From contig JASAMV010002479.1 in assembly GCA_030248065.1 (NCBI GenBank), positions 43,012-107,011 of the forward strand: a stretch of DNA of 64,000 nt, given 5' to 3'. The position numbers and the translations under genes are program-made. The notes beneath the pieces were generated by a model. That model was not told the DNA's origin. It ran no database searches and saw nothing but the letters and a program-made list of their open reading frames with translations. Positions 21,001 to 31,778 of this stretch are shown in pieces (within the stretch, counting starts at the first letter, position 1; each line of letters begins with the position of its first letter). Origin of the DNA: Rhynchonema sp. JSB1_4. Its lineage: Eukaryota > Nematoda > Chromadorea > Monhysterida > Xyalidae.

Positions 21001-24000
21001 CGTTCTTGTTGTAGCACTCCTCGTTACTGATTCGAATTTATCTGCTCTAGCCTCTACAGCTCTAGTTGTATGTAGTAGTGTTCTGACCGAGTAGCATGTT
21101 AAAATTGAATTTGCTTGCTAAGTATTCAGCAAACTGCGATGACATGAAGGGATGACGCAATTGTATCAGATCGTGAAATCACACTAATTTTATGCGCCCA
21201 ACCTGGCTGACAATCAACATTTTGTCCCCAGTCCCATAATCCTGTCTCCTGACAGGTCATCTGCTTGTCAACCTCCGAGTATTGAGGGGTAGAAAGATCG
21301 TTGACCTGCACGTTATCATAGTGCGAGAAATTTTTCAGAAGATTAACAGACGGACAAGTGTAGCACAAGATCTTTGCCTAACCAGCAATGCTTTGGTGCC
21401 AATATTAGTGCACGATTTGGTGACCGTTGTCGCAGGCACATAGCGTCCGAATGATGCCGCTGGACTGTACTCAACGGTGGTTAGATGGGTGGTCAAACCG
21501 TTACCGATGTTACCGACGGCAGCGCACGCTGGAAGTACAGTATATGTGGTTGGTCACTGAGTCTCTTCAGTTGAATACTAAGTACATGCATAAACTTTAA
21601 ATAAACTTGAACACTCAGATAAGGTAACGAGCCCCACATTTCACGCAAACGTGCGCCGTCGGACTCCAAGTGTGATCCGTTTGACACACGCTGGGCTGAT
21701 CGGTGTTCCAACAGGGCAGCCAGGTGCCGGTACACAGCCTGCATAGTACATAAAAAGACTACTATCTTTCATTCTGTGTGAACAAAGGGGCATGCAAGTG
21801 CATTTAGGATACGTTTCGTGACTGTAACCCTGTGCTCACCTGTTGACCGAGTAGCCACTGGGACAGGCAACAGTCACTGTGCCTGTCGGGATCACATATC
21901 GCTTTGAGTTCGCCGTGTGCACAACTGAAAACTTCTTCCTTTCTCAAATATGTTCTATGAAGACAAAGAGAAAACCAACAGATGTGAAAACAGACCAGCT
22001 GTCGGGGTACCGGTTGGAGTCTCGGCATTGGTGCGGAACGTGGCTATGAGTTCTTCAACGATGCACACTGAAACATTCGTTCGTTCATCGGACTTTACAT
22101 CCATCGAAGAAAGAATCAAAATTCTGTCCAGTCCGCCACATATGTCACCTGGTTGACAATCCACATTTTGTCCCCAATCCCATTGTCCCGTTTTCTGACA
22201 AGTCATCAGCTTTGGGGCTTCCGTGTACTGATTCAAGTCGTTCTTTAGCAGAAATTTTGTTGCTGAAAGAGATCACAATCAAAAATCATTAAAACAACAT
22301 TGACTTTGCGATTTTATGTCACATGAAACAATGCAATGTGTTCGGTATAAGCAATGTCAAATGCGCACCAACCAATATCAGTGCACGATTTGGTCACCGT
22401 GGTTCCAGCTCTGTATCTGGTGTTGATAGCGGCTGGACTGTACTCAACGGTCGTGATGTGAGTTGTGAGTGGTGTACCAATGTTGCCAACGGCTGGACAG
22501 CCTGCAAGATAACTGATTCTAGTGAATGATCATAGATCACAAATGAAAACCGTCGATCGAAAGACAATACTACTGCTTCAAATCATAATAGCGTGAGACG
22601 CACTCTTGATGCAGACGTGTTCAGTGACACTCCAGCTGCTGTCGGCTTTGCACTCGCTGTTCTGATCGGTCGCATAGCACGGATCCCACGTGTCGGTGGC
22701 GCCGGTGCACAGTCTGCATTGGGATATGACCAAGTCGGTGGTGATATTTCATACTTTCCGTTCGACACTTTGGCCGTTGTGGCCACATGCCCAACTGACC
22801 TGTTCTCGGCGTATTGACTCGGGCACTTGACAGACACGAGGGCAGTCGGCTTCACGTATTGATTGGTGCCGATCGTGTGGATCACATTGCTCGGAGTGCC
22901 GGTCGGCAGTTCGGTCTCGGTGCGGAACGTTGCTGTCAATTTTTGCACGATGCACACTGAAAATAAATTGGTGAAACATTGCACTGCTAATCTGTTCAAA
23001 AGGATTAAAAATCGGTCTGATTTGAGATTTGAATTAGCTTCACTACTTTGGTATTTTGGCATGTCGTGGAATTTTCAGCAAAGGAACAATTCGAGATGGT
23101 AGTTTTGATGGCATGTGATGCCATGCTCTGAAACACCACCATGAACGTAACATACCAGGTTGACAGCTGACCGACTGTCCCCAGTCCCATTTGCCATCCG
23201 TGCCACAAGTCAATGTTTTGGCGGTGCCTGAATATTCGCCGTTGTCGTTCACCTAAGTGCAATGAAACATTGCGTTTTAGTTCTCTTTGGATGTGTTTTC
23301 AAGAAGAGTGGATATAAAGAATCACATAATGATTCGACTCACCAACAATCTCGTGTCGGCCAGTGTCGTGCCCTCACAGGTCAACGTCACGGTGGTGCCA
23401 GGCAAGTGACGTGCATTGGTGGCCGTGCCGCTGTATGCCGTGGCCACTGTGTGCACCACAAGCCCGGCTATGTTGCCAACGGCAGCGCAGGCTGAACGGG
23501 AGGTTTGCAAAATCTACACGCTCTCTGCTTTCTTTCTGTTGTATAGATAGACAAGTCCCATTTTCATTACTGTGCGATTGTTATTTGTCATAGCGAAACC
23601 AGTTACGTGGTGGTGTCTTTGCGCTGACGATGACCTGATGTCTCTCATGTCAACCGGCATCAGGCTAACATTGACGGCTCTAAGCAGTGCTGTGTTGTTG
23701 TTCATCGCAAACGACGCAGAACAAACGGACAGATGGATGACAGCACAAAACGACAAACTTGGCACGCAATTGTAGAGCTGTGTGTTGGTCCACAGGTTCG
23801 TCACCTGACAGGTCTCGGTCCTTGTGGCGTAGTGATATGTGCCTGCCTGGTCTTGCAGGATATTCTCGCTGGTCGCAATGTTGGTGCACGTTGACGACAC
23901 CTGCTCGTTCAGTTTCGATATGCCGCCGATCTGTGGCGGACTGTACGTGTGAATCGCGTTGCCGCCCATTGACGGACATTGGCCTGCAACATTGTCACAG
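12022..24000 (-). CDS. Multi-CCP (sushi) extracellular protein, about 20 modules, 5' end unresolved
   Basis: Secreted adhesion or complement-control-like protein built from two alternating CCP types. Type A reads ACPxVG...TVTxSC...TC...W(D)W...C. Type B reads VCIIEDL..FRT..ELP...VTCPSxYTxNR / LCTG..TW.PC...TC..D.TWS...C and has extra cysteines. Each module is split over two exons. Approximate positions, 5' to 3': 24000-23760; 23491-23343 with 23252-23162; 22958-22598; 22501-22152; 22071-21630; 21532-21208; 20956-20615; 20551-20217; 20080-19415; 19357-19030; 18969-18689; 18594-18215; 18151-17648; 17568-17288; 17164-16731; 16663-15538; 15203-14440; 14212-13800; 13708-12744; 12580-12022. The C-terminus is TCLDNGTWSPSETFKC and a few residues before a stop at 12022. 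There is no membrane segment. No signal peptide is visible, so the 5' exon lies beyond 24000. Introns hold four mobile elements and a tRNA-like sequence. Confidence 0.85.
13314..13502. mobile_element. Foldback MITE in a CCP-gene intron
   Basis: Arms match over about 55 bp each: CATGGTTAATGTCAGGTTCT on the left and AGAACTTGACATTAACTATG on the right, with AAACATT/AATGTTT near the apex. The left end is TA-CAGTAAAAGACGCC and the right end has TTTACTTTG. The CAG-type end suggests a cut-and-paste element, but the target duplication is unclear. Confidence 0.65.
14811..14991. mobile_element. 181-bp palindromic MITE, copy 1
   Basis: Almost perfect palindrome from GTATACTCTGGCAATTCTTT to GAGTATAC, with apex TCACGTGA. 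A second full copy is at 49613-49797 and a decayed one at 48577-48655. It lies in an intron of the CCP gene, between the two exons of one module. It encodes nothing. Confidence 0.85.
15819..16325. mobile_element. hAT-type MITE, 507 bp, in CCP-gene intron
   Basis: Terminal inverted repeats start CAGGGTTGGGCAAAAAACG and end in the complement (TTTGCCCAACCCTG). The flanking 8-bp target sites are AGTATTGT (15811-15818) and TGTATTGT (16326-16333), identical at 7 of 8 positions. The interior is rich in A/T runs and has no transposase. It interrupts the intron between two exons of one type A module. Confidence 0.85.
17286..19360 (-). repeat. Recent tandem duplication of about 1.2-1.4 kb inside the CCP gene
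   Basis: Segments at 17288-18151 and 18689-19357 encode nearly identical type A and following CCP modules. One 186-bp stretch translates identically on the opposite strand at 17322-17507 and 18723-18908, an offset of 1401 bp. The neighbouring A exons are offset by only about 1205 bp. The difference is the 199-bp element at 17775-17973, present only in the downstream (3') copy. Confidence 0.85.
17775..17973. mobile_element. 199-bp hAT-type MITE with exact 8-bp target duplication
   Basis: Flanked on both sides by GCTGGCGA (17767-17774 and 17974-17981). The right end is AAACCCTG, complementary to the left end CATGGATTTTTTAACC with one mismatch in the first five bases. The interior carries repeated AGCTACTAAATTT-like units. 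It sits in a CCP-gene intron in one of two duplicated modules only, so it inserted after that duplication. Confidence 0.85.
19665..19747 (+). tRNA. tRNA-like sequence (tRNA-derived repeat or pseudo-tRNA), anticodon not assigned
   Basis: It has an A box (TCGCTCAGTTGGTAGAG), a perfect B box (GGTTCGAGTCC) and a partly paired acceptor stem (GTTCCCA with CGGGAGC, one mismatch). The D arm GCTC/GAGC and T arm fold well. The anticodon stem does not form cleanly: the 83-bp length leaves about 10 extra bases, so an intron, a class II arm or SINE decay are all possible. It lies in a CCP-gene intron on the opposite strand to that gene. Confidence 0.5.
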
Positions 24001-24235
24001 CGTTGGGCGAAAGTGCATGTCAATCGTTTGGCTGCTACAGTGACTATCATTCTACTCATTAGGAACAAAAAATCACTTGAATTAGGTCGCGGAAGACCGA
24101 TTCGCTCGCGCTTCCCAAAAGATGCGTAAACTACGACACAACAGACACCAATGGTCTGAGGTTACTTTGCTCGGGACTCGCACAAAAAATTGAATGCAGC
24201 AAAACATCTGGGGGTATTCCTGGGTGTGTTCTGAT

Positions 24236-25395
24236 CAGTGTTCGAACGGGATCCCGATCCCGATCCCGGGATCCCGGGCCCTTTTTCTGATCCCGATCCC
24301 GATCCCGATCCCGTCATTTTGAAAAAGTCAATCCCGATCCCGATCCCGATCCCGCCCAAAAAAGCACCGGGATCGGGATTAAGTTTTGAGAACAAAGAGT
24401 AAAAAATTATGCAATCATAATTCGCCAAGCGGTTGTAAGGGCGCGGCCATGCAAACGCGGGCGTCGCGGTCAGAAAAATATTCATGTCCAACAGCCGCCG
24501 CGTGTTTCACCGCACGCGTCGCGGTTTGCGGGTCACTTGAAACATTTATTTGGCTGCAACACACAAAAATCCCGCACGCAGCCAACTCGCACGTGCATAG
24601 CACAGCGCTGATTGGTTCATTTTTGTGCGAAAGGGCTAAAAAATGTTCCGAGTACCCGCAAGCCGCGACCCGCAAGTGCGACATGCAACGCGGGCGGTCA
24701 TTGGATATAGAATTATCGCTACCCGCCCACAACCGGTTTGCACCGGCCGCGCCCCTAGATTTGCTCGACGGCTATTCCGAGCGTGATGAAACCGCAAGCA
24801 CCACCAATCGCGAACAACTCGAGCTAGAACTAAACGGTTACACAAACTTGCATCGAACGAAGAGACTCAGTTTCGCGGAAATGTTGTCATGGTGGGCAAC
24901 AAATGAGACAAAGTTTCCACGACTGGCACGTCCAGCCTCCAAATATCTAAGCACTCCGCCTACGAGCGTGCCTTCTGAACAGCTCTTTTCCAGTGCAGCT
25001 GATTTGTTTGATGACAAAAGATACTGCTTGATACCAGGAAATGGTGAAATGCTTGTCTTTTTGTCAAAGGCATTGCCACTGATCGACTACAATATATGGT
25101 CTTTGAACTTATCCGTCATCAGCTATTCTCGATTTTCCGTCGGCTTTAATCACTGTTCCGGGTGTTTATCCACGTGTGATAAACATGCTTCATGGTTGTC
25201 TGTGACATTAACTTGCATCTTATGCATAAATGATAAAAACGATTGCTTTTGGACTATCTGGTCAATCCCGATCCCGATCCCGGGATCCCGGGTTTTCAAA
25301 ACCGGGATCCCGATCCCGATCCCGATCCCGACACTTTCTTGATCCCAATCCCGATCCCGATCCCGGGATTAAAAATGAATCCCGTTCGAACACTG
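24236..25395 (+). mobile_element. hAT-derived element A (1160 bp), left half of a head-to-head pair
   Basis: The terminal inverted repeat CAGTGTTCGAACGGGAT matches its complement at the right end. Both ends are followed by arrays of a GATCCC hexamer with CCCGGGATCCCGGG punctuations. The left target site is GTTCTGAT (24228-24235). The interior contains a + strand remnant of a hAT transposase. The element ends at 25395, and an 8-bp spacer CTTCTGAT separates it from element B. Confidence 0.9.
24797..25092 (+). pseudogene. hAT transposase C-terminal dimerisation domain remnant (element A)
   Basis: The open stretch reads LSWWATNETKFPRLAR, then KYLSTPPTSVPSEQLFSSA, then DDKRY and EMLVFLSKALP. This is the hallmark of the C-terminal dimerisation domain of hAT transposases (SERxFS-type motif; here PSEQLFS). 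The N-terminal DNA-binding and catalytic parts are absent, so it cannot be an active transposase. It could be a captured fragment or a domesticable dimerisation module. Confidence 0.85.
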
Positions 25396-25403
25396 CTTCT
25401 GAT

Positions 25404-26608
25404 CAGTGTTCGAACGGGATTCATTTTTAATCCCGGGATCGGGATCGGGATTGGGATCAAGAAAGTGTCGGGATCGGGATCGGGATCGGGATCCCGGTTT
25501 TGAAAACCCGGGATCCCGGGATCGGGATCGGGATTGACCAGATAGTCCAAAAGCAATAGCTGTCAGTATGCATATGCATATGCATATGTTAATATGCATA
25601 AGATGCAAGTTAATGTCACAGACAACTATGAAACATGTTTATCACACATGGATAAACACCCGGAATAGTGATTAAAGCCGATTGAAAATCGAGAATAGCT
25701 GATGATAATAAGTTCAAAGATCATAATTGTTGTCTATCAATGGCAAAGCCTTTGACAAAAAGACAAGCATTTCACCATTTTCTGGTTTTAAGCAGTATCT
25801 TTTGTCATCAAACAAATGAGGTGCACTGGAAAAGAGCTGTTCAGAAGGCAGGCTCGTAGACGGAGCGTTTAGATATTTGGAAACTAGACGTGCCAGACGC
25901 GGAAACTTTGTCTCATTTGTTGCCCACCATGAGAACATTTCCTCGAAACTGAGTCCCTTCGTTCGATGCAACGTTGTGTAACCGTTCAGTTCTAGCTCGA
26001 TTTGTTCGCGATTGGTGGTGCTTGCGGTTTTCATCACGCTCGACCAGCCGTCAGCACCTCAGGGCGCGCGGCCACGCAACACGTTGTGGGCCGCGGGTCA
26101 GCAATAACTCTATGTCCGAACCGCCCGCTTGCATGGCTCTCTTGCTCGCGGTTTGCGGGTCACTTGAAACATTTATTTAGCCATTACACACAAAAATGAA
26201 CCAATCAGCGCTGTGCTACGGCAGTCTGCGACGTTCGCTCGACGCTAATTGGTTAGGTTTTGTGTGTTGCAGCCAAACAAATGTTTCAAGTGACCGCAAA
26301 CCGCGACCCGCAAGTGCGGCCATGCAAACGCGAGGCGGTTGTTGGACATATAGTATATTTTTCTGACCCGCGGCCGCGATTGCATGACCGCTCCCTGACA
26401 ACAGCTTGGCGAATTATGACTGCATAATTTTTTACTTTTGTTCTCAAATCCCTCAAATCTCTTAATCCCGATCCCGGTGCTTTTTTGGGCGGGATCGGGA
26501 TCGGGATCGGGATTGAGTTTTTCAAAAAGACGGGATCGGGATCGGGATCAGAAAAAGGGCCCGGGATCCCGGGATCGGGATCGGGATCGGGATCCCGTTC
26601 GAACACTG
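25404..26608 (-). mobile_element. hAT-derived element B (1205 bp), right half of the head-to-head pair
   Basis: Same terminal repeat and hexamer arrays as element A, in inverted orientation. It starts at 25404 and ends at 26608, followed by the target site GTTCTGAT (26609-26616). That site is identical to the one left of element A. The pair together forms one 2.37-kb palindrome with matching outer target sites. A short (CATATG) run lies near 25570. Confidence 0.9.
25727..26037 (-). pseudogene. hAT transposase C-terminal dimerisation domain remnant (element B)
   Basis: On the minus strand it reads MFSWWATNETKFPRLARL, KYLNAPSTSLPSEQLFSSA, DDKRYCLKPENGEMLVFL. It is clearly homologous to the element A remnant but has diverged at many positions. 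It also lacks the catalytic N-terminal part. Confidence 0.85.
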
Positions 26609-26694
26609 GTTCTGATGCGAATCATTCTAACCACAACGAACATCATTGCAAAACGCCACTGAGAGAAGAAAGTAGTCAATGTGAATTGTACAGC

Positions 26695-26770
26695 AAGGTG
26701 CCTTTTGGTTGCCCGTTTCGACCTGCTTTCGCAGACGGGCGGTGCACCAGGTTATCGTCAGTGCGAATGC
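26695..26770 (+). repeat. Short dispersed repeat (about 45 bp core), representative copy
   Basis: The core runs TTCGCAGACGGGCGGTGCAC, then CAGGTTATCGTCAGTGC. Related copies: 12370-12415 (+), 30572-30615 (-), 44388-44432 (+), 52270-52330 (+) and 52745-52792 (-). They occur in introns and between genes, with 65-85 percent identity by eye. No terminal repeats are obvious. Confidence 0.55.
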
Positions 26771-26823
26771 ACCAGAAAGACCGCAAAAAGACACACGAGC
26801 TGGTTTTGTGCTCGCGTAAAACA

Positions 26824-29800
26824 TCATTTCTTTGTGCAAATACACAAAATGTCGTCAGATCCACTGCGCAGCGAGGCACAGCCATCGGTCAAAGCCGACC
26901 AACCACATATATCGAGTTGGGTGAACGGAGTGCCCCACGGGCCACCAACGATGTCGGCAAAATTGCTCACTCCAATCGCTTCGATCACAAAGAACCCGCC
27001 AACGCCTCCAACCACGCCCCCAACAACACCGGCGGTGGTGCCCGCGGTGAGAAGGTCGGCCACTTGAGCCACTTGTAGTGCGTGTGATGGCGACAGACCC
27101 ATCGACTGCAGTTGCGACAGAAGAGTCTGTTGTAGCGCCGTTATATCGCCCTGCAATGGGAAGCAACAGCTGACTCCTATGTAGTTAAGGCGCATTGCCA
27201 GCAAGAATCGTCGGGCTGTTCTTGTTGCACGTACACGTCACACCACACAATGTCCCAAATCAACTAACCGTTTGCAGCTGCGACGAACCGATGTTGGTCG
27301 GACTGCTTTGCAGATTTGCACCTGCGTTCGATTGACCACTTGTGCCCTGACTGCTGCCTGACTGTGATCCCGACTGCTGCGTGCCCTGTTGTGTGCCTGT
27401 GATGTTTCATGGTTCAGGTTTGACGATTGTGTCGGAAGATGCATGCAATATGATCTGTGACAAAATGGCGGTATGATCTAAGCGTTGGTGCATGGGTGTT
27501 ATTTACTCTGAGATATGTATATGCATGTGCGACCCTGTGCGATACTGCACGTTACCTGACTGCTGCTGGGCGCTTTGTTGTTGCGTGTTGGCTTGTTGCT
27601 GATTTTGATTCGGATTGCTTTGTTGTTGTTGTTGTTGATTTTGACTGTTTTGCTGTTGCTGTTGGTTCTGTTGATTCTGATTCTGCTGCTGTTGCTGTTT
27701 CGGATCTTCGTTCTGCGTCTTTTCCCTGGTTCGTTGCTGACGTTCGCGCAACTCCTCGCGACATTCCTCGACCAGTTTGGGCGATGTGGCAATGCCGAAC
27801 AGAGTCATTGGCTGAAGACGGTACTGCTTTCATTTTTAAGTGGTTCCAGTCTGGTATTATAGCGTAATATTTTCACGAAAGCTTGACCAATTGCAACTAA
27901 AGGTCATTGTAAGAGATTGTTGACAGCCATCATGTGCAACGACGCATTCTCCAGCGGTTATCACGTTCAATTACCTGAAAGAAGTTGCTCATCATATCCA
28001 TAACGTCCTCGCAGTCATAGCACTTATCTGTGCATTGCGATTGGAGGGGATCGGGAGTGGTGAACACGCGACACACGTTGAAACGAAGGATTAGCGAACT
28101 GAAATGAAACATTTGAGTGCATCGATTGACGTTGGTCGTGCCCATGGCACTGTGACAAACGGAAGCATTCAATGCAGATGGTAGACACTTTCTGGCCACC
28201 CAATGAGTCAAGCACTCACTCGTCGACTTGGTACTGATCAACGTCCCTGATCACCTGACCATCAACAATGTCGAGCGGTTGCCTACTGTGGTCTTTTTGC
28301 TCCTTGAATCGTGGCCTTTGCAATGTCAGGTACTTGTCGGTGTCCGTGTAGTTGTGACTCACTTGGCAATCGAATGGCACCAGACCTTTGCTCTCGCAGC
28401 ACAGCACTTCCATTCTGAAACATGGGAGTGGACAAACCATAAAATCAAATTTTATGAACGGCTTGTTCAAAGAAACACGCCCAGTCAGTTCTTTTAAAGT
28501 ATATGACGGCAAAGTGTGTGAAACATCAACCTACTTTCTATGCATTCGTTTCTTGTCCCACCAACTGCGCCACCCAGCCACGTACCATAGCTTGGTCGGC
28601 GGCATGTATGGACGATTGAACGGTTGCACACAACTGGACTTCCAGAAACAGTACTGAAACATCAGGTTGCGACAAGGGCTCGAACCCGATAACGATTCGG
28701 TATCGAGAGGGATTCTGTGATCCCGATCCCGAATCTCGATGCAAGAATAGTTTGCAACTTGCCATGCACCTTTGGACCTGAAACTGTCTTTCGAACACAG
28801 AAGCCGTTCACTCACACAAACTTCGCTCGCCAGTTCGTGACACTGCGTGATGAACATGTAATCCTTGTACTGCGTTTGCGCCTCATCGCGAGTTCTCGGC
28901 TTTCGCTCACTGAAACCCGAACGACTTTCAGAGACGTGAACACTTTTTGATGATTTTTGGCAAACTTCTGTTCGCATGAACTCCACAGTGGTACTTCCAT
29001 TCTAACCGTTCATTGTCGTCTGGTATGCCCATTCGGTTGATCTTTCGCATCGAATACAAGTAGTACCCGTCGGCGCAGATGTGTTGTTCGGGTTGGAACA
29101 TTCGCGGTGATTTGCGAAGCCCGGCGTGGTCTGCGTGTTGAGTCTTAGGATTCAACCTGATGCTAAACCTTGGTCCTGGGCCACCCCACAGTATCTTTAG
29201 GAAGTGCAACCACGATCTTCGGAATCAGCTTTACCAGTACCGAATTGAGCTTTGTTGCGTTTGTGGGCGTGTCTGGACAAACCGAAGACAGAACAATTCA
29301 TTCCAACGTACAAAGTGTGCTTGTTTTTGTCTCTGGCCAACTGAATGGATGATTGTCCGGTATGGCGCATTCGCCCTGTTGTTTGCCGTCAACGAACACT
29401 TTGAGTCCCTCTAGATTATTTTGACGTTGTTGGCCTTCGCATTTGTTCACCGTGTGTTTAATGGCTGAAACATCAGTTCAAGTAGAATGCACTGTTCGGT
29501 GGGTAGATCAACTGCACAATTCCGCGTCCATTCTAACATAAAACTTCGACATGACCATGGAGATCAACATTTCAAACCAAAACTGCTGGCGCATTTCATG
29601 CCGTGCTTGTTATATAGGTACATACGTAGAACTACTGGTAGATTTTGCAGCAGCGGTTTTGAGAATCTCAAGTCAAGTCTGACGTTAAAATGAGAAACTG
29701 AATTGGCACATGAAAGTGTTTATCTGGTGCACCCTGTTCGCTGCTTTCGCCGATGAGCTACATACAATATACAGTAGGCAATGTCGAACAGGTCGCAAGC

Positions 29801-31230
29801 AAGAGCACTTTGTACAACTCATGTTGCCTACCGTCAATATCGCGGCCCTCCAACATGAACTGACACACACGGGCTCGGATGTATCCGTCGCTGAAACATT
29901 AATAGAATTTCAAACGTCCAGCTATTTACGAGACGCTGAACTCTTGAGAAATCAGGCACTGCACTAACGATATCATGATGGACTGCATGGCCTGTGCGGG
30001 TGTGACGTCATAGTTTGTGTCCAGCAACGTGTCCCACGGAGCGTGCATCTGTCGCATCGCCGTGTACTTGCACGAACCGAGGTCAGGCACTTTGTTGCTC
30101 GCATGACAACAACGAAATTGAAGACTGCAAATACAGTTGAAACTGTCCAACCGGCAGGCATGAATTGTGCTGTGGAAGGACGTGGCTTTACACACCTCAT
30201 CAGCTTTGTCAAAACGCGATTCGCATCCAATAGAAGCGGTAATATGTGGTTTGTGTTTGTTGTTTTCCAACACATAATTTGTGGTTTTCGACAAAAAAAT
30301 GTATACTTATCACACATTTTATGTGATTGCACAGCGTTCCGAATGAAGCTTCTACGGAGCGGTGGACTAAAGATGACAACCACTCACAATCGAGTCTGTG
30401 AGTCCGATCCCATTGTGACCAGCCGTGTCTGCACACCAGACATGTACTCATCACAGGTGCACAATGTCGCGTGGTCATCGAACATCAGATTGGCGCTCGC
30501 TATTGCAAACGGACGTTTGGTGGAGCACGACGGGATGACATCCTGCGAGTTGGTCTGATATTGCAACACGGATGATCGCCAGGTGCACCGCTCGTCTGCG
30601 AATGCTTGTGCAACCGAGCAACTGCATGTTTTTAATAAAATGCGAATGTACATACGTCACAAAACATTGCCTGAGACTCTCTGTGACATACCTTTGGTCC
30701 AGATGAGGCCTTCTCGAACGGTCTGCACACCATGCGCAGTCCAAAGTCATCATACTTCTTATCACCATCAGCCCGGCGCACTCGACTACTTTTCTCCATT
30801 CGAATGTTGGCGATGTAGTGATTGGGAGGACAGAAATGTCGGCCACGAGGCTCACCTGCGCCGGCGGTCATACGCTCAATTTGCGTCAAGCGTGTCACAA
30901 AATAAGGAAGAGAAAGTTGTATGCCTACCAATTTGGGTCTTGAGTTCCCTCACTTGTCGTAGGTGGTGGACTGGCTTTTCAGTTTGGGGTTTGTGACCCA
31001 AAGCGAATAAATCGGCGAGAGTTATTTCCGGGCGCGCAACAGGCGCTTTGGCTGTTGTTGTTGTTCTTGCTGGTGTTGTTCGGGGCGATGTTTCACGGTC
31101 CTGGACAAAACGGTAGCAGGTGTGCTTGTCTAGACGTTCACTTCATTTACATTACGCCCTCTAACCTCGGTCCTGTTGCGCGGCTGACCATTTTCGTCAC
31201 AATAGATTTGAGAATGCGGGGCTGCATCAC
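26824..31230 (-). CDS. Cys-rich extracellular protein with dermatopontin-like repeats, Q-rich linker and Gly-rich hydrophobic C-terminus
   Basis: Exons on -: about 31230-31165, 31125-30960 (Thr/Pro-rich, TSPRTTPARTTTTAKAP), 30925-30690, 30600-30400, 30270-29950, 29882-29820, 29465-29305, 29210-28990, 28980-28530, 28415-28216, 28100-27970, 27810-27555, 27395-27268, 27152-26824. Repeated elements have the form C(P/A)xxxYixxi...DDxxxwxxxC (FCPPNHYIANIRMEKS; ICADGYYLYSMRKINRMG) and FRCCHxxxxxxDLGSC / EVLCCESKGLVPFDC. This is similar in spacing to dermatopontin-type repeats; the assignment is my inference. A glutamine/asparagine-rich stretch follows (QQQQQNQNQQNQQQQQ). The last exon has a glycine/valine segment (TTAGVVGGVVGGVGGFFVI) that could cross a membrane, then a Cys-rich tail and the stop at 26824. 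No signal peptide found. Function unknown. Confidence 0.6.
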
Positions 31231-31455
31231 AGATGTTCATTGACATTCGCCACACGCGTCTGCAAGTTTCTATACCTTAGAATAGTGAGTTTTGATTATC
31301 AAACCAAAATTGAAAATTGAACCAGTAAAATATAACGAGATTACGTGTTGTGCGTCAAACCCAGAATTGATTGGATTACTGCTAAGGATCAACCGCAATC
31401 TTCACCGACAAAACCATCCATAGAAACAGAATAAAGCAACCAAAAACGCATTGAA

Positions 31456-31650
31456 CGAAAAAGACCCCATGCCTGTTTCTGTTATCGACTGTCAGTTGCA
31501 CATCGGTGGGCACCCGTGCACTGGTGGTCCTCCCTTGCGTCACCCGTATCCACAGGTGGTCACCTCGGAGGGTCTGCGTCACACGACGACAGTTGGTCAA
31601 TGTGGTCGCAGACAGATCACAACACTGCACTTTCAGTTCGTTCCTGCGTC
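31456..31650 (-). CDS. Possible exon with a CC..C motif like the downstream Cys-rich gene
   Basis: The minus strand reads ELKVQCCDLSATTLTNCRR, resembling the CC..C repeats of the gene at 26824-31230. It could be an upstream exon of that gene or part of another one. The 3' boundary has no good donor, and the reading continues into a hydrophobic stretch and a stop near 31382. Treat as tentative. Confidence 0.25.
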
Positions 31651-31778
31651 ACAAACGCCACACCAATATCATTTTTATTGTTATTCAATAAAAATGTGCT
31701 AAGCACGTCGATTAGACAAATAGCTTAGCTTACATAATGCATGAGTACATTACTTTGCAGCACTACTAGGTGTGCGAC

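Noticed and set aside
25243..25556. Asp/Pro-rich and Gly/Ile repeat ORFs
   Set aside because: They are six-frame readings of the GATCCC hexamer arrays at element ends and not proteins.
24797..26037. Active hAT transposase genes
   Set aside because: Only the C-terminal dimerisation domain is present in each half; the catalytic and DNA-binding parts are missing.
24243..26600. A CRISPR-like array because of regular repeats
   Set aside because: The repeats are contiguous hexamers without unique spacers, in a eukaryotic transposon.
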